Under the pieces are notes generated by a model. It was not told where the DNA came from, did not search any database, and saw nothing but the letters and a program-made list of their open reading frames with translations. This document shows, in pieces, positions 28,016-37,343 of a stretch of 64,000 bases of DNA. The stretch covers positions 1-64,000 of the forward strand of contig NZ_AWFF01000035.1 of the NCBI RefSeq assembly GCF_000682755.1, written 5' to 3'. Position 1 is the stretch's first letter; every line of letters begins with the position of its first letter. Origin of the DNA: Hyphomonas beringensis (GTDB lineage Bacteria > Pseudomonadota > Alphaproteobacteria > Caulobacterales > Hyphomonadaceae). Both the position numbers and the translations under genes were made by a program.

Positions 28016-28902
28016 AGACGGACACACGCCTCCTCATCGCCGATGACTGGGAAGACTATGCCCTGCTCGATAGCGGCCATCTGCAAAAGCTGGAACGCTT
28101 TGGCAGCCAGACCGTCATCCGGCCTGACCCGCAAGCCTTCTGGGAACCGGCCCGGGCGACGGATAGCTGGCGCGCCGATGCGCGCTTCTCCACCAAATCC
28201 AGCGAGGATGACGGCGCCGGCAATTGGGACGTCCTCTCGCCCAAGGCGCTGGACAGCTGGCCGATGCAATGGAACGGCCTGACCTTTGAGGCCCGCCGAA
28301 CCGCCTTCCGCCATATGGGCGTGTTTCAGGAGCATTCGGTGCATTGGCGCTTTGCGCAGGAGAAGATCCGCGCGGCCGGCCGGCCGATCAAGGCGCTGAA
28401 CCTGTTCGGCTATACCGGCATGATGTCGCTCGCCTGCGCAGCCGCGGGCGCGGAGGTGGTGCATCTGGACGCCAGTCCGAAATCAAATGGCTATGGCAAG
28501 GACAATCAGGCGATGAGCGGCCTGAATGATCGCACGATCCGCTGGATCGCCGATGACGCGATGAAGTTCACCGCCCGAGAGATCCGCCGCGGCAATACGT
28601 ATGACGCCATCATCCTGGACCCGCCCAAATTTGGCCGCGGGCCCAAGAACGAGACCTGGCGCTTTGAGGAAAACCTTCCCGAGCTGCTCGACACGGTGAA
28701 GACCCTGCTCAGCGACCGGCCGCTCTTCGTCATCCTGACGGCCTATGCGGTGCGCCTGTCCTACCTTGCTTTGTCGCAGGCCCTGGCAGACCGGCTCTCC
28801 CCGCTCGGCGGAACCATGGAAACCGGCGAAATGGCCCTGCCCCAGCAAGGCACAGGCCGCCTCCTCCCCACGGCAATCTACGCCCGGTGGCATTCCGGCT
28901 GA
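28012..28902 (+). CDS. Class I SAM-dependent methyltransferase (RlmI/RlmK-like)
   Basis: A 296-residue Rossmann methyltransferase. SAM motif LNLFGYTGMM is near residue 123 and VVHLDASPK near 147, and the catalytic-loop-like LDPPKFGRGP near 201. These are features of the COG1092-type 23S rRNA cytosine methyltransferases, although the N-terminal PUA domain of RlmI is missing and the N-terminal about 80 residues differ. Its ATG overlaps the stop of the SpoU enzyme (ATGA), so the two are translationally coupled RNA-modification genes. The exact substrate is unknown. Confidence 0.85.
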   Translation: MKTDTRLLIADDWEDYALLDSGHLQKLERFGSQTVIRPDPQAFWEPARATDSWRADARFSTKSSEDDGAGNWDVLSPKALDSWPMQWNGLTFEARRTAFRHMGVFQEHSVHWRFAQEKIRAAGRPIKALNLFGYTGMMSLACAAAGAEVVHLDASPKSNGYGKDNQAMSGLNDRTIRWIADDAMKFTAREIRRGNTYDAIILDPPKFGRGPKNETWRFEENLPELLDTVKTLLSDRPLFVILTAYAVRLSYLALSQALADRLSPLGGTMETGEMALPQQGTGRLLPTAIYARWHSG

Positions 28903-28989
28903 ACTGACCCTGCTTTACAGGCCAGCGTGTAAAAATCTTGCGGGAATGTCTTCAGATAGCAAAACATGATGCTTGAATGTCACAATTAG

Positions 28990-29048
28990 TCACAATTGTG
29001 AGTTATTTGGCCTGATAACAGATTACGCTTGATTGACAGTTTGTAATC
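28990..29048 (+). promoter_or_regulatory. Candidate promoter/operator region of the large TonB receptor
   Basis: A perfect 12-bp palindrome TCACAATTGTGA (28990-29001), with an extra TCACAATT half-copy 10 bp upstream, is followed by a TTGACA hexamer (29033-29038) that is flanked by the inverted repeat GATTAC / GTAATC (29021-29026 and 29043-29048). No good -10 is seen at 17 bp. The arrangement suggests regulated transcription of the receptor at 29158. Confidence 0.4.
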
Positions 29049-29157
29049 CAAAACGCAGCGTGGCCTCACCTTGTCAGTTACCGGTTCCAGAATGTGGGAT
29101 GGGTGACTGGCCTATTTGTAGACTGGCGGGGGCGTCAGTTTTATCTGGAGGCAACAG

Positions 29158-32118
29158 GTGAAGACGTACAAATCAAAACTACTCCTTACATCCATGTTTG
29201 TGGGCCTCATCGGGGGAATGCATGCTGCGCCAGCAATGGCACAGGAAGATGCTGATCCGATTTCGGTTCCAGCGGATGAAACAGAAGAAGAAGCAGCGGT
29301 TCAGGAAAAGATCTACGTGACGGGTTCACGTATCGTTCGTGACAGCAACCTTACTTCTTCTATCCCGGTGACCAGCCTTGGCCTGGAAGACATCCAGTCT
29401 TCTGGTGCTTACAACATCGCTGAACTTATCCGCGACCTGCCATCTGCCGGTGTTCCCGGTCTGACGGCGTCAACGACGAACTTCTCGGTGTTCTCAGGTG
29501 GTCTGGAATCCATCGACCTTCGTAACCTTGGTGACAGCCGTACGCTGGTCCTGATGGACGGCCGTCGTGTCGTTCCGGGTGCGCCAGGCACATCGATCGT
29601 CGACTTCTCGATGATCCCGCCGGACTTCATTCAGAATATTGAAGTTGTCACGGGCGGCGCTTCCTCCGTTTACGGTTCGGAAGCTGTTGCAGGTGTTGTC
29701 AACATCATCCTGAAAGACGACTTCGAAGGCGTTGAACTCAACGTTCGCGGTGGTTCGACTTTCGACAAAGGTGGTGAGCAAGGCCGCGTGTCTCTGACGA
29801 CCGGTGGTCCGATTGCTGACAAAGGTAGCTTCATTGCAAACGTCACCTATGACGTTCGCGGTGGTATCTTTGCTAAAGATACGGACTACCCGGATGACGA
29901 GTTCTACTATGGTGCGCCTTACGGCTTCATCCTGAACCCGGCTTACTCCACCTATTCCGAGTTCGGCCGTTTCGACGTTGGTGCTGGCGGCACCTACTCC
30001 AACCTCGTTTATGACAACGAGCTTGGCGAAGTTGTGACCTTCGACGACGTTCCGGGCGCTTACGGTTATAACCGTAACCCGAACCGCCGTATTCTCATCC
30101 CGCAAGAGCGTTATTCTGCTGCGCTGAAGGCTGACTACGAACTCAACCCGTATGTGAACCTTTCCACCACGCTGCTTTACGCTCACGTGTCTTCCGACAC
30201 GGACATCGAGCCCTACCCGCTCTCCTCTGAGGACGTGTATGACCCGACGGGCCTGATCGCTGCAGGTGCAGTAAATGGCGGCATGCCGCTGACCAACCCG
30301 TTCATCCCGGCCGAGATCCGCGACGCGGCTATCGCCAACGGTTACGAAAGCCTGCCTTTCGTTCGCCGTATGTCTGATGTCGCTGCACGTACGGGCCGTT
30401 ATGACCGCGAAACGCTTGACCTGACCATCGGTCTGGACGGTGACCTCGGTGATACGGGCTGGACGTACAACACCTACATCAACCACGGCCGGTCTTCTTC
30501 CGTCCGTATTGGTACAGGCCAGATCAACGTCTCCAACCTGCGCTACGCGCTGGATGCTGAAGTTGACGGAGATGGCAACATTGTTTGTTCCGACCCGACG
30601 GCTCGTGCCTTTGGCTGTGTGCCGGTCAACCTGTTCGGTAAAGGTACGATCACCCCAGAAGCAGCAGCTTACATTGCTGCTCCGGGCCTTCGTTCTGCTG
30701 AAACCGAGCAGACTGTTGTTCAGGCATCCATCACGGGTAACGCCTTCGAACTGCCGGCTGGCCCGATTGGCCTGGCTTTCGGTACGGAGTATCGTGAGCT
30801 GAGCACGGTTGACCAGGTTGACGCTCTGACCTCCGCAGGTCTGAACGCTGGTAACCGCATCGACCCGACCATCGGTTCTTACGATGTGTACGAACTGTTC
30901 GGCGAGATTCTGGTTCCGCTGATCAAAGACGCAGGCGTCATCGACTCTGTCGACTTTGAAGGTGCATACCGCGTTGCCAACTACTCTTCTGTTGGCACCA
31001 ACGAGTCCTGGAAGTACGGTCTCACGTCTTCCATGTTCGACGAACAACTGCGCTTCCGCGCTGTTGGCGCTCGCGCAACTCGTGCACCGGACATCAGCGA
31101 CCTGTACTCTGGTAACTCCCAGAGCTTCGAATCCACCGTCGACCCGTGCGCCGGTATCGAAGCTTCCACGGCTGGCGACTATGCTGCAGCATGTGCTTCC
31201 CTGCCGGGTGTTCAGGCTGCCTTTGCCGCTGACGAGCCGTTCGTGTACGACCAGCTGGAAACGCAGGCTCAGTACGTATTCTACTCCGGTTCCGAGAACC
31301 TGGAATCTGAAACGTCTGACTCCTACACGGTTGGCTTCGTCTACACGCCGCATTGGATGGAAGGCCTCACAGCGTCTGTTGACTATGTGAACTTCGAAAT
31401 CGATGATGCGATCACCAGCCTCAGCACGACGCGCGCTGCTCGTCTGTGTATCGAAGGTGGCAACGTGGCCGGCGACCCGATCTGTGCGAACATCGTCCGT
31501 GATCCGAACACCAGCAAAATCCTTTATGGCTTTGCTGTTCCGATCAACGCTGCGACGTTCAAAACAGACGGTATCGACGTTCAAGTCTCCTACCGTGGCG
31601 ATGTGCCGACATTCGGTAACACCGCGGCTGACTACGGTTCGTTCAGTGCCCGTATCCTGTACGGCTACACGAACGAGTACGAGTATCAGAGCTCTGCAGA
31701 TTCTGCTCCGAGCAGCTTCATGGGCTCTGTCGGCTACCCGGAACACAAGTTCAACGTGAACCTGGGTTGGGACAAAGGTCCGCTGTCTCTGGGTTGGCAG
31801 ACATACGCCACGTCCGAAGTGGACTACGGCACGTATGCTGACTGTGACACCGCTCTGGCTGAGTACTATGCTTCCCTGTATCCGGGCAGCCGCTGCTACA
31901 ACCTGGAGCCGGAATGGTACCTGGAGCACTCCATCAATGCTGCTTACAGCATCGAAGACTGGGGTGTTGAACTGTACGGTAGCATCGACAACCTCTTCGA
32001 CGAGTTCGTCTACCTGCCGTCCGGCCTGCCGGACAGCGATACCGGTCTCTCCACCGCTGGTGGCGTGTTCGACCCGATCGGTCGCCGCTACACCATCGGT
32101 CTGCGCAAGACCTGGTAA
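29158..32118 (+). CDS. TonB-dependent receptor (large, SusC/oar-less class)
   Basis: A 986-residue outer-membrane receptor. A GTG start at 29158 has GGAGG 7 bases upstream. A signal peptide ends at about AMAQ (residue 30). A TonB box (KIYVTGSRIVRD) lies near 53, then plug-domain hallmarks RTLVLMDGRRVVPG and VEVVTGGASSVYGSEAVAGVVNI. The C-terminus GRRYTIGLRKTW ends in the aromatic residue needed for barrel insertion. Substrate unknown. Its codons favour GGT, CGT, GTT and CTG, unlike the C-ending neighbours, the sign of a highly expressed gene or a different origin. Confidence 0.95.
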   Translation: MKTYKSKLLLTSMFVGLIGGMHAAPAMAQEDADPISVPADETEEEAAVQEKIYVTGSRIVRDSNLTSSIPVTSLGLEDIQSSGAYNIAELIRDLPSAGVPGLTASTTNFSVFSGGLESIDLRNLGDSRTLVLMDGRRVVPGAPGTSIVDFSMIPPDFIQNIEVVTGGASSVYGSEAVAGVVNIILKDDFEGVELNVRGGSTFDKGGEQGRVSLTTGGPIADKGSFIANVTYDVRGGIFAKDTDYPDDEFYYGAPYGFILNPAYSTYSEFGRFDVGAGGTYSNLVYDNELGEVVTFDDVPGAYGYNRNPNRRILIPQERYSAALKADYELNPYVNLSTTLLYAHVSSDTDIEPYPLSSEDVYDPTGLIAAGAVNGGMPLTNPFIPAEIRDAAIANGYESLPFVRRMSDVAARTGRYDRETLDLTIGLDGDLGDTGWTYNTYINHGRSSSVRIGTGQINVSNLRYALDAEVDGDGNIVCSDPTARAFGCVPVNLFGKGTITPEAAAYIAAPGLRSAETEQTVVQASITGNAFELPAGPIGLAFGTEYRELSTVDQVDALTSAGLNAGNRIDPTIGSYDVYELFGEILVPLIKDAGVIDSVDFEGAYRVANYSSVGTNESWKYGLTSSMFDEQLRFRAVGARATRAPDISDLYSGNSQSFESTVDPCAGIEASTAGDYAAACASLPGVQAAFAADEPFVYDQLETQAQYVFYSGSENLESETSDSYTVGFVYTPHWMEGLTASVDYVNFEIDDAITSLSTTRAARLCIEGGNVAGDPICANIVRDPNTSKILYGFAVPINAATFKTDGIDVQVSYRGDVPTFGNTAADYGSFSARILYGYTNEYEYQSSADSAPSSFMGSVGYPEHKFNVNLGWDKGPLSLGWQTYATSEVDYGTYADCDTALAEYYASLYPGSRCYNLEPEWYLEHSINAAYSIEDWGVELYGSIDNLFDEFVYLPSGLPDSDTGLSTAGGVFDPIGRRYTIGLRKTW

Positions 32119-32123
32119 GCTGA

Positions 32124-32190
32124 TGATCTGAGCGATCAGATCAACCAAGAAACAGAACGGGCCCTGCCACATGGCAGGGCCCGTTTTCTT
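32124..32190 (+). terminator. Tandem hairpins, second one a strong intrinsic terminator
   Basis: First hairpin: TGATCTGA, GCGA, TCAGATCA at 32124-32143, starting 5 bp after the receptor stop. Second: a perfect 14-bp stem AACGGGCCCTGCCA/TGGCAGGGCCCGTT at 32156-32185 followed by TTCTTATT. The second is a clear terminator; the first may protect the 3' end. Confidence 0.9.
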
Positions 32191-32485
32191 ATTGCCCGCC
32201 TCACAACTCAGAGTGATGCAAGCTTACGCCATTTGTGCTCGCGGCTTTCATGACTGCGCCTCTCATGCGGCGCACTCAGGATTGGGGACATGCAGAAGAG
32301 AGCCCGGGCCTGCGCATTGGCAGATACACCACAGGCCAAAAGGGCTGTCATAGGGAAGATGAAGGGGCTGACTTTACGGGCCTGATCCGATGGGGAGCGT
32401 GCTCAGGTCGCTGCGCAAGCGCGCCTCGCCGAAGGACGCGAGCCCCCTCTGCCCTTTCACCTGCGGGCCCAATACCTCGGACCGG
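32191..32485. other. Intergenic stretch without recognisable gene
   Basis: Between the receptor terminator and the stop of the DUF3667 gene. Short open frames exist but lack ribosome binding sites and coding-like composition. I see no RNA gene or repeat in it. Confidence 0.5.
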
Positions 32486-33613
32486 TCAGACCAGGTAGAA
32501 ACTGAGTACGACGAGGCAGATGCTCAAAGTGGAGAGAATGATTGTGCTGATGAACAGCAGGGTCCAGGTACGCATCAGAGACATGAAACGCCCCGTGTCA
32601 TAGGTCACCCGCAACTGCTTGTAGATATAAATCACCGGCGCCGTCAGGCCGAAGGCGATAAGCCATGGGACCTGATGCGGCAACAGCGCGCCCAGCAGCA
32701 ACAGGCCAGTCAGCATGAAATAGATGAATGTCTGGATGTGCAGGGCCGTGATCACATGATCATAGATGTAGCGCTTGCGATGCCAAGCATACAGCAATGC
32801 CAGCAACAGGGCCAAAATCGGCATGAAGAACAGGCTGAAGCGCGGGGCCCATTCGCGAATCCGCGCGCCGAACTTGTCCTGATTCTCATAGACGGTGGCA
32901 GCATGGTCTGCCGTGCGCCACATCTGCTCGCGCTGCGCTGGCGTGGCATCGGGGCCGACGCGCTCCTCCACCGCCTCACGCAGGGCCTCGCGGTCCACCT
33001 CGCCGGAGGGCGTGAGGATCTTGTTCAGATTGATGCCGCCCTGGACGTTCGCAAGTTCCTTCGCAACCTCTTCCCGGCGCGCGTCGGTGGTGTCCTCGGC
33101 AACGAGTTCCTCCCGCAATTGCTGGACATAGTCTTCATCGACGACGGGGGTCTCCTCATCGACCGGAACATCGTAGGTCACCGTGCCGGCAATTTCTTCG
33201 CCAATATCACCGCCGACACGCAAATTATCGTACCAGCCAAGCTGGTCTCCCAGCGTGAAGAGCGTCAGGAAGAACAGGACGGAACTCAGCAGGAACAGGC
33301 GGAATGGCGGCACATAGCGCGCCCGCTTTCCCTCCAGATAGTTCCGCGTCATCCGGCCCGGCCTGAACAGGAGCATAGGCAAAGACCGGTTGAGCCGGCC
33401 GTCCAGCGCAAACGTGTCCGCTAGGCTGGTCATCACCAGATGCCAGACCGGGCGATGGAAGTTTGAGGCAAGCTGACCGCAGGTGGAGCAGTAGCGGTCT
33501 TCCACGATGGCCCCGCAATTGGCGCAGGGCTGGCCGGAGCGCACCGGATGGTGCTCTCCGTGTGACAGGCCCCCGGCAGAGCCGAGACCTGCAACCTCCA
33601 TCTCATGTTCCAT
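32486..33613 (-). CDS. DUF3667 family membrane protein with zinc ribbon
   Basis: A 375-residue protein. The N-terminal zinc ribbon is CANCGA near residue 30 and CSTCGQ near 42, then the DUF3667-like segment RPGRMTRNYLEGKRARYVPPFRLFLL. A hydrophobic helix (about 104-122) is followed by an acidic periplasmic-looking loop (130-260) and about four membrane helices to the end. GGGGGAAG before the ATG supports the start. Family function is unknown. A ribbon-less relative may be encoded at 48672. Confidence 0.85.
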   Translation of the reverse strand: MEHEMEVAGLGSAGGLSHGEHHPVRSGQPCANCGAIVEDRYCSTCGQLASNFHRPVWHLVMTSLADTFALDGRLNRSLPMLLFRPGRMTRNYLEGKRARYVPPFRLFLLSSVLFFLTLFTLGDQLGWYDNLRVGGDIGEEIAGTVTYDVPVDEETPVVDEDYVQQLREELVAEDTTDARREEVAKELANVQGGINLNKILTPSGEVDREALREAVEERVGPDATPAQREQMWRTADHAATVYENQDKFGARIREWAPRFSLFFMPILALLLALLYAWHRKRYIYDHVITALHIQTFIYFMLTGLLLLGALLPHQVPWLIAFGLTAPVIYIYKQLRVTYDTGRFMSLMRTWTLLFISTIILSTLSICLVVLSFYLV

Positions 33614-33643
33614 GGGTTAGCTTCCCCCTACTCACAGGAAGGC

Positions 33644-35269
33644 CTAGTCGGCAGACTTCATGCCATCACGGCACAGGAAGCGCGAGCGGTGATTGTCCTT
33701 CGCGTTCTCTTCCCAGCCGGTCAGCGTCGGATCGACCAGATTCTTGGTGACCTGGAACCACATCGGCGTGATCGGATAGTCATTCAGCAACAGCTCTTCG
33801 GCTTCTGCGAAGGTCTCGGCACGGGCCTTCAGGTCCAGCTCCTGGTTCGACTTGTCCAGCAGGGCGTCATATTCCGGGTTGGAATAATCGCCGTAATTCT
33901 GCTGTCCGGTTTCGCTGTCGAGCAGGTAGAGGAAGTTGATTGGATCATCATAATCGGCAACCCAGGCGGCATCGGAGAAGGCGAAGTCTCCGGTGCGCAA
34001 ACGGGAATACAGCACTTTGGTGTCCTGCTTCACGATGGTCGGCTTCACCCAGGGGGCAATGTCGCTCCAATTGGCCTGGGCGACCGGGGCCACTTTCGGG
34101 TTGTCGTCCGTGGACCGGTGAATGAATTCGAACTCAAGCGGATTGTCCGGGCCAAAGCCGGCCTCTTCCAGCAGGCTGCGGGCCTCTTCGAGGCGCTGCT
34201 CGCGGGGCATGTCTTTCCACTCCACTTCCGGACGGTCGACATCATAATTGTTGATGCCCGGCGGCACGAAGGAATAGGCTGGCAGATAGCCGGTGGTCAG
34301 CACGTTCTTGACCATGAATTCCCGGTCCAGCGCCATGGAGAGCGCCTTGCGCACGCGCGTATCGTCAAACGGGGCCACTTTCGTGTTGAACGTCCAATAG
34401 GTGGAAATCAGCGCCGGCGTGGTGCGCAACCAGCCCGGCAGCTTTTCGTCCAGCTCCTGATAGCGGGTACCGTCAAAGCCGTTATTGATGTCCATCTCTC
34501 CGGCCGCGATCTTGTTTTCCACGGCAACCAGGTCTTCCAGTTCGAGATAGACCACCCGGTCAAAGCAGGCCTCTGGCGCGCCAAAGCCGGTCGGGTTCTT
34601 ATCGGCGACCAATTGGTCACCCGTCCGCCAGTAAACCAGCTTGTACGGTCCGTTCACCACGATGTTTTCGGGCTGGATCCAGGCATCGCCATATTGCTCC
34701 ACCGCCCAGCTGGGGATCGGGAACGTCGTGTAGTGGCTCAGCAGACCCAGCAAGTAAGGCGCCGGATATTCCAGCGTGATTTCAAGCGTCTTGTCGTCCA
34801 GCGCCTTCACGCCCAGCTCTTCCGGCGGCAGTTCCTGATTGCTGACTTTTTCGGCATTCTTGATAAGCCAGAGCAGAGACGCATATTGAGAGGCCGTTTC
34901 CGGCTTCTGAATGCGGTTGAAGCCATAGACAAAGTCTTGCGCCGTCACCGGGTGGCCGTCAGACCATTGATAATCGCCCAGCTTGAACGTCCACACCAGG
35001 CCATCATCGCTGACCTCATAGCTTTCGGCCATGCCCATTTGCGGGCGGCCATCCGGGCCATCCGTCGTGAGACCGATGAACATGTCACCGATGATGATGT
35101 TCTCCCACTGAGCCGACGATTTGTTGGGGTCCAGCGTGTCGACCTTGGCCGAAATGCCACGGCGCAGGGTTGGCACATCCTTGGACGCGTCTCCGCCACC
35201 ACCGCCGCAGGCTGCCAGGGACAGCGCCAATGCAGCCGCAAGACCGGTGCTCATGAGGGATTTCAGCAT
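33644..35269 (-). CDS. Peptide ABC transporter substrate-binding lipoprotein (OppA/SBP_bac_5)
   Basis: A 541-residue binding protein. The start at 35269 (MLKSLMSTGL) has AGGAGAG upstream and gives a lipobox LSLAACGG with lipidated Cys at about 21. Domain hallmarks are TLRRGISAKVDTLDPNKSS, the DGLVWTFKLGDYQWSDGHPVTAQDF segment near 95 and FNTKVAPFDDTRVRKALSMALDRE. It should bind oligopeptides in the periplasm for an Opp/Dpp permease. No permease or ATPase genes are adjacent, so it is an orphan or serves a transporter encoded elsewhere. Confidence 0.9.
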   Translation of the reverse strand: MLKSLMSTGLAAALALSLAACGGGGGDASKDVPTLRRGISAKVDTLDPNKSSAQWENIIIGDMFIGLTTDGPDGRPQMGMAESYEVSDDGLVWTFKLGDYQWSDGHPVTAQDFVYGFNRIQKPETASQYASLLWLIKNAEKVSNQELPPEELGVKALDDKTLEITLEYPAPYLLGLLSHYTTFPIPSWAVEQYGDAWIQPENIVVNGPYKLVYWRTGDQLVADKNPTGFGAPEACFDRVVYLELEDLVAVENKIAAGEMDINNGFDGTRYQELDEKLPGWLRTTPALISTYWTFNTKVAPFDDTRVRKALSMALDREFMVKNVLTTGYLPAYSFVPPGINNYDVDRPEVEWKDMPREQRLEEARSLLEEAGFGPDNPLEFEFIHRSTDDNPKVAPVAQANWSDIAPWVKPTIVKQDTKVLYSRLRTGDFAFSDAAWVADYDDPINFLYLLDSETGQQNYGDYSNPEYDALLDKSNQELDLKARAETFAEAEELLLNDYPITPMWFQVTKNLVDPTLTGWEENAKDNHRSRFLCRDGMKSAD

Positions 35270-35533
35270 ATTGCAAACTCTCCTGAAAAATGAGGACGGC
35301 CGCCCCCTGTTCGGGGCCAGCCATAGCATATCTTTGCTCTTTACCATCCTTGCTGCCAGAACCTTACCGTTTTGCAAAGTAGCCTGCCGCCTATGATATC
35401 CCGAATATGCTGTTTTTGCCTGCCAGAAGGGCGAACGGCAGAGGCCCCTTGCGCCCAGAGGATAGGCAGAGCCCTGATCCGGCCCCGCAACAGCTCTCTC
35501 CCGGCTTGAAACAGAGCTTCAGCGACCTAGCCT

Positions 35534-36589
35534 TTGACGGGAAAACGCCGCCAGAGAAAGGGATTCAGCATTTCAGAACGGATAGACAAGTTGAAGCGGC
35601 GTCCGCGGTGGCTGAAGCGGTTTCGGCCGCCGACGCTGTTTGCGCTGGCAGGGATCGCCCTGCTGGTCGGCACGCCTTATGTGCCGGAAGAATATCTTGG
35701 CGATTTTGATCTGGTCGGCCTGGCAAAGATTGCCGCCAATGTCCTGTTCGTTATCGCCATTGGCTGGCTGATCGCCACCATTGTGGATGCGCTGGTCAAG
35801 CGCCGTCTGGCCAACCTGCATCTCGACGCGGAAGACAATCTTGAAGCGCGCAAGTCCGCGACGCGGCTGGATGTCGTGCGGCGGATCTGGATCGTCACGG
35901 CGGGGGTCGTCACGCTGGCCGCCGCGCTGACCGTCATTCCCGGCGTGAAGCAGATCGGGGTCAGCCTGTTCGCCTCGGCCGGGATTGCCGGCATCGCGAT
36001 CGGCCTGGCCGCGCGGCCTGTGCTGTCCAATGTCATTGCCGGGCTTCAGATTGCCTTCACCCAGCCGATCCGGATTGATGATGCGGTCGTCGTGGAAGGC
36101 GAATGGGGCTGGATCGAGGAGATCAGCCTGTTCTATGTCGTCATCCGCATCTGGGACTGGCGCCGTCTGGTCGTACCGCTGTCCTATTTCATCCAGCAGC
36201 CCTTCCAGAACTGGACACGCAAGAATGCCTCCATTCTCGGCAGCATTTTCTGGACGGTGGATTACAAGGCGCCGGTCCAGAAAATGCGGGAAAAGCTGGA
36301 AGATATCTGCAAGGAGTCAGATTTGTGGGACCGGAATGTCGTGAACCTTCAGGTCACCGAATCCCAGGGCACGTATATCACCATCCGCGCCCTCGCCTCT
36401 GCCAGCACATCGCCCAAGGCATGGGACCTGCGCTGCTTCATCCGTGAGAAGATGATCGAGTGGCTGCAGGCCGAGCATCCGGAGGCCCTGCCCCGCCTGC
36501 GCGCAGATACCGACATCAAAGGGATGAACCCGGAAGACATGAGAGACATGGCCGCCAGCGCGTCACAGCGTGGCGGGCCGGAAAGCTGA
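35534..36589 (+). CDS. MscS family mechanosensitive channel
   Basis: A small-conductance mechanosensitive channel of about 351 residues. Two N-terminal membrane helices (about 34-52 and 62-84) and a third, Gly/Ala-rich pore helix (about 140-175: ASAGIAGIAIGLAARPVLSNVIAGLQIAFTQP) match the family, followed by the beta domain (RIDDAVVVEGEWGWIEEI). The start is uncertain: TTG at 35534 is the first in frame, with no clear ribosome binding site, and no ATG occurs before the channel core. AAAGGG before an ATT codon at about 35571 is an alternative. Confidence 0.85.
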   Translation: MTGKRRQRKGFSISERIDKLKRRPRWLKRFRPPTLFALAGIALLVGTPYVPEEYLGDFDLVGLAKIAANVLFVIAIGWLIATIVDALVKRRLANLHLDAEDNLEARKSATRLDVVRRIWIVTAGVVTLAAALTVIPGVKQIGVSLFASAGIAGIAIGLAARPVLSNVIAGLQIAFTQPIRIDDAVVVEGEWGWIEEISLFYVVIRIWDWRRLVVPLSYFIQQPFQNWTRKNASILGSIFWTVDYKAPVQKMREKLEDICKESDLWDRNVVNLQVTESQGTYITIRALASASTSPKAWDLRCFIREKMIEWLQAEHPEALPRLRADTDIKGMNPEDMRDMAASASQRGGPES

Positions 36590-36593
36590 CCCC

Positions 36594-37265
36594 CTACCAG
36601 GGCAGGACATTGCCTTCATAGTCAAAGAAGCGCAGCTCAGTCGCCGGGGCCGTTCCGGTGATGACCTTGTAGAGGCCTGCCGCGCTCTCTTCAGCAGAGA
36701 CAAGCGCATTCGGCCCACCCATATCCGTCTTCACCCAACCGGGATGCAATGTCAGCACACTGATCCCCTTCCCCGCCAGGGTCCGGGCCCCGGCCCGCAG
36801 CGCCATGTTCAGCGCGGCCTTGGAGGTGCGGTAGATCAGGGCGGACGGCGCATCCGTCACCTCAATGGAGCCCATTTTGCTGGTGAGGTTCGCAATAACC
36901 TTCTTTTCCCCGGCGGCGACATTGTCCGTCAGCGCTTCGATGACCCGCAGCGGCGCAATCGTGTTGACGCGCAGCACATGTTCAAACTCGCCATAGTCAA
37001 GATCGCCAAGCCCTTCGCGGCTGGCAATGCCCGCATTGTTGATCAGATAATCAAGCGGCGTATCGCCCAGCCCGGCTTTCAGCGCGGCGATGGAGTTCGG
37101 GTCCGTAACATCCAGTTGCATGACTTTTGCGCCAGCCGCCTTCAGCTCGTCTGCCTTGTCCGGCTCACGCGCGGTGCCGATCACGTCACATCCGTTGGAG
37201 AGAAACTCCCGCGCGAGGGCAAGGCCCACGCCGCGATTGGCTCCTGTGATCAAGACGGTCGGCAT
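36594..37265 (-). CDS. Short-chain dehydrogenase/reductase
   Basis: A 223-residue NAD(P)-dependent oxidoreductase. Cofactor motif TGANRGVG is at 7-14, NNAG near 75, and the catalytic Tyr-Lys pair in YRTSK near 145. CAGGAGACC precedes the ATG. The compact size and the ITGANRGVGLALAREF start fit the C-factor/CsgA-like SDR group. It converges on the MscS gene with 4 bp between stops. Substrate not predictable. Confidence 0.9.
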   Translation of the reverse strand: MPTVLITGANRGVGLALAREFLSNGCDVIGTAREPDKADELKAAGAKVMQLDVTDPNSIAALKAGLGDTPLDYLINNAGIASREGLGDLDYGEFEHVLRVNTIAPLRVIEALTDNVAAGEKKVIANLTSKMGSIEVTDAPSALIYRTSKAALNMALRAGARTLAGKGISVLTLHPGWVKTDMGGPNALVSAEESAAGLYKVITGTAPATELRFFDYEGNVLPW

Positions 37266-37343
37266 GGCGGTCTCCTGTAGGTGTATGAACTTCTTGCTGT
37301 CCCGATATCAGCTAGGTCATCGCACGCGCAGAACAAGCCGGAT

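Noticed and set aside
29494-32172. An 892-codon open frame on the minus strand opposite the large TonB receptor
   Set aside because: The receptor has a signal peptide, TonB box and barrel end; the opposite frame has no motif and would start in its terminator.
33605-35293. A 562-codon plus-strand frame opposite the peptide-binding lipoprotein
   Set aside because: Shadow of the OppA-type gene, which has a lipobox and a good ribosome site.
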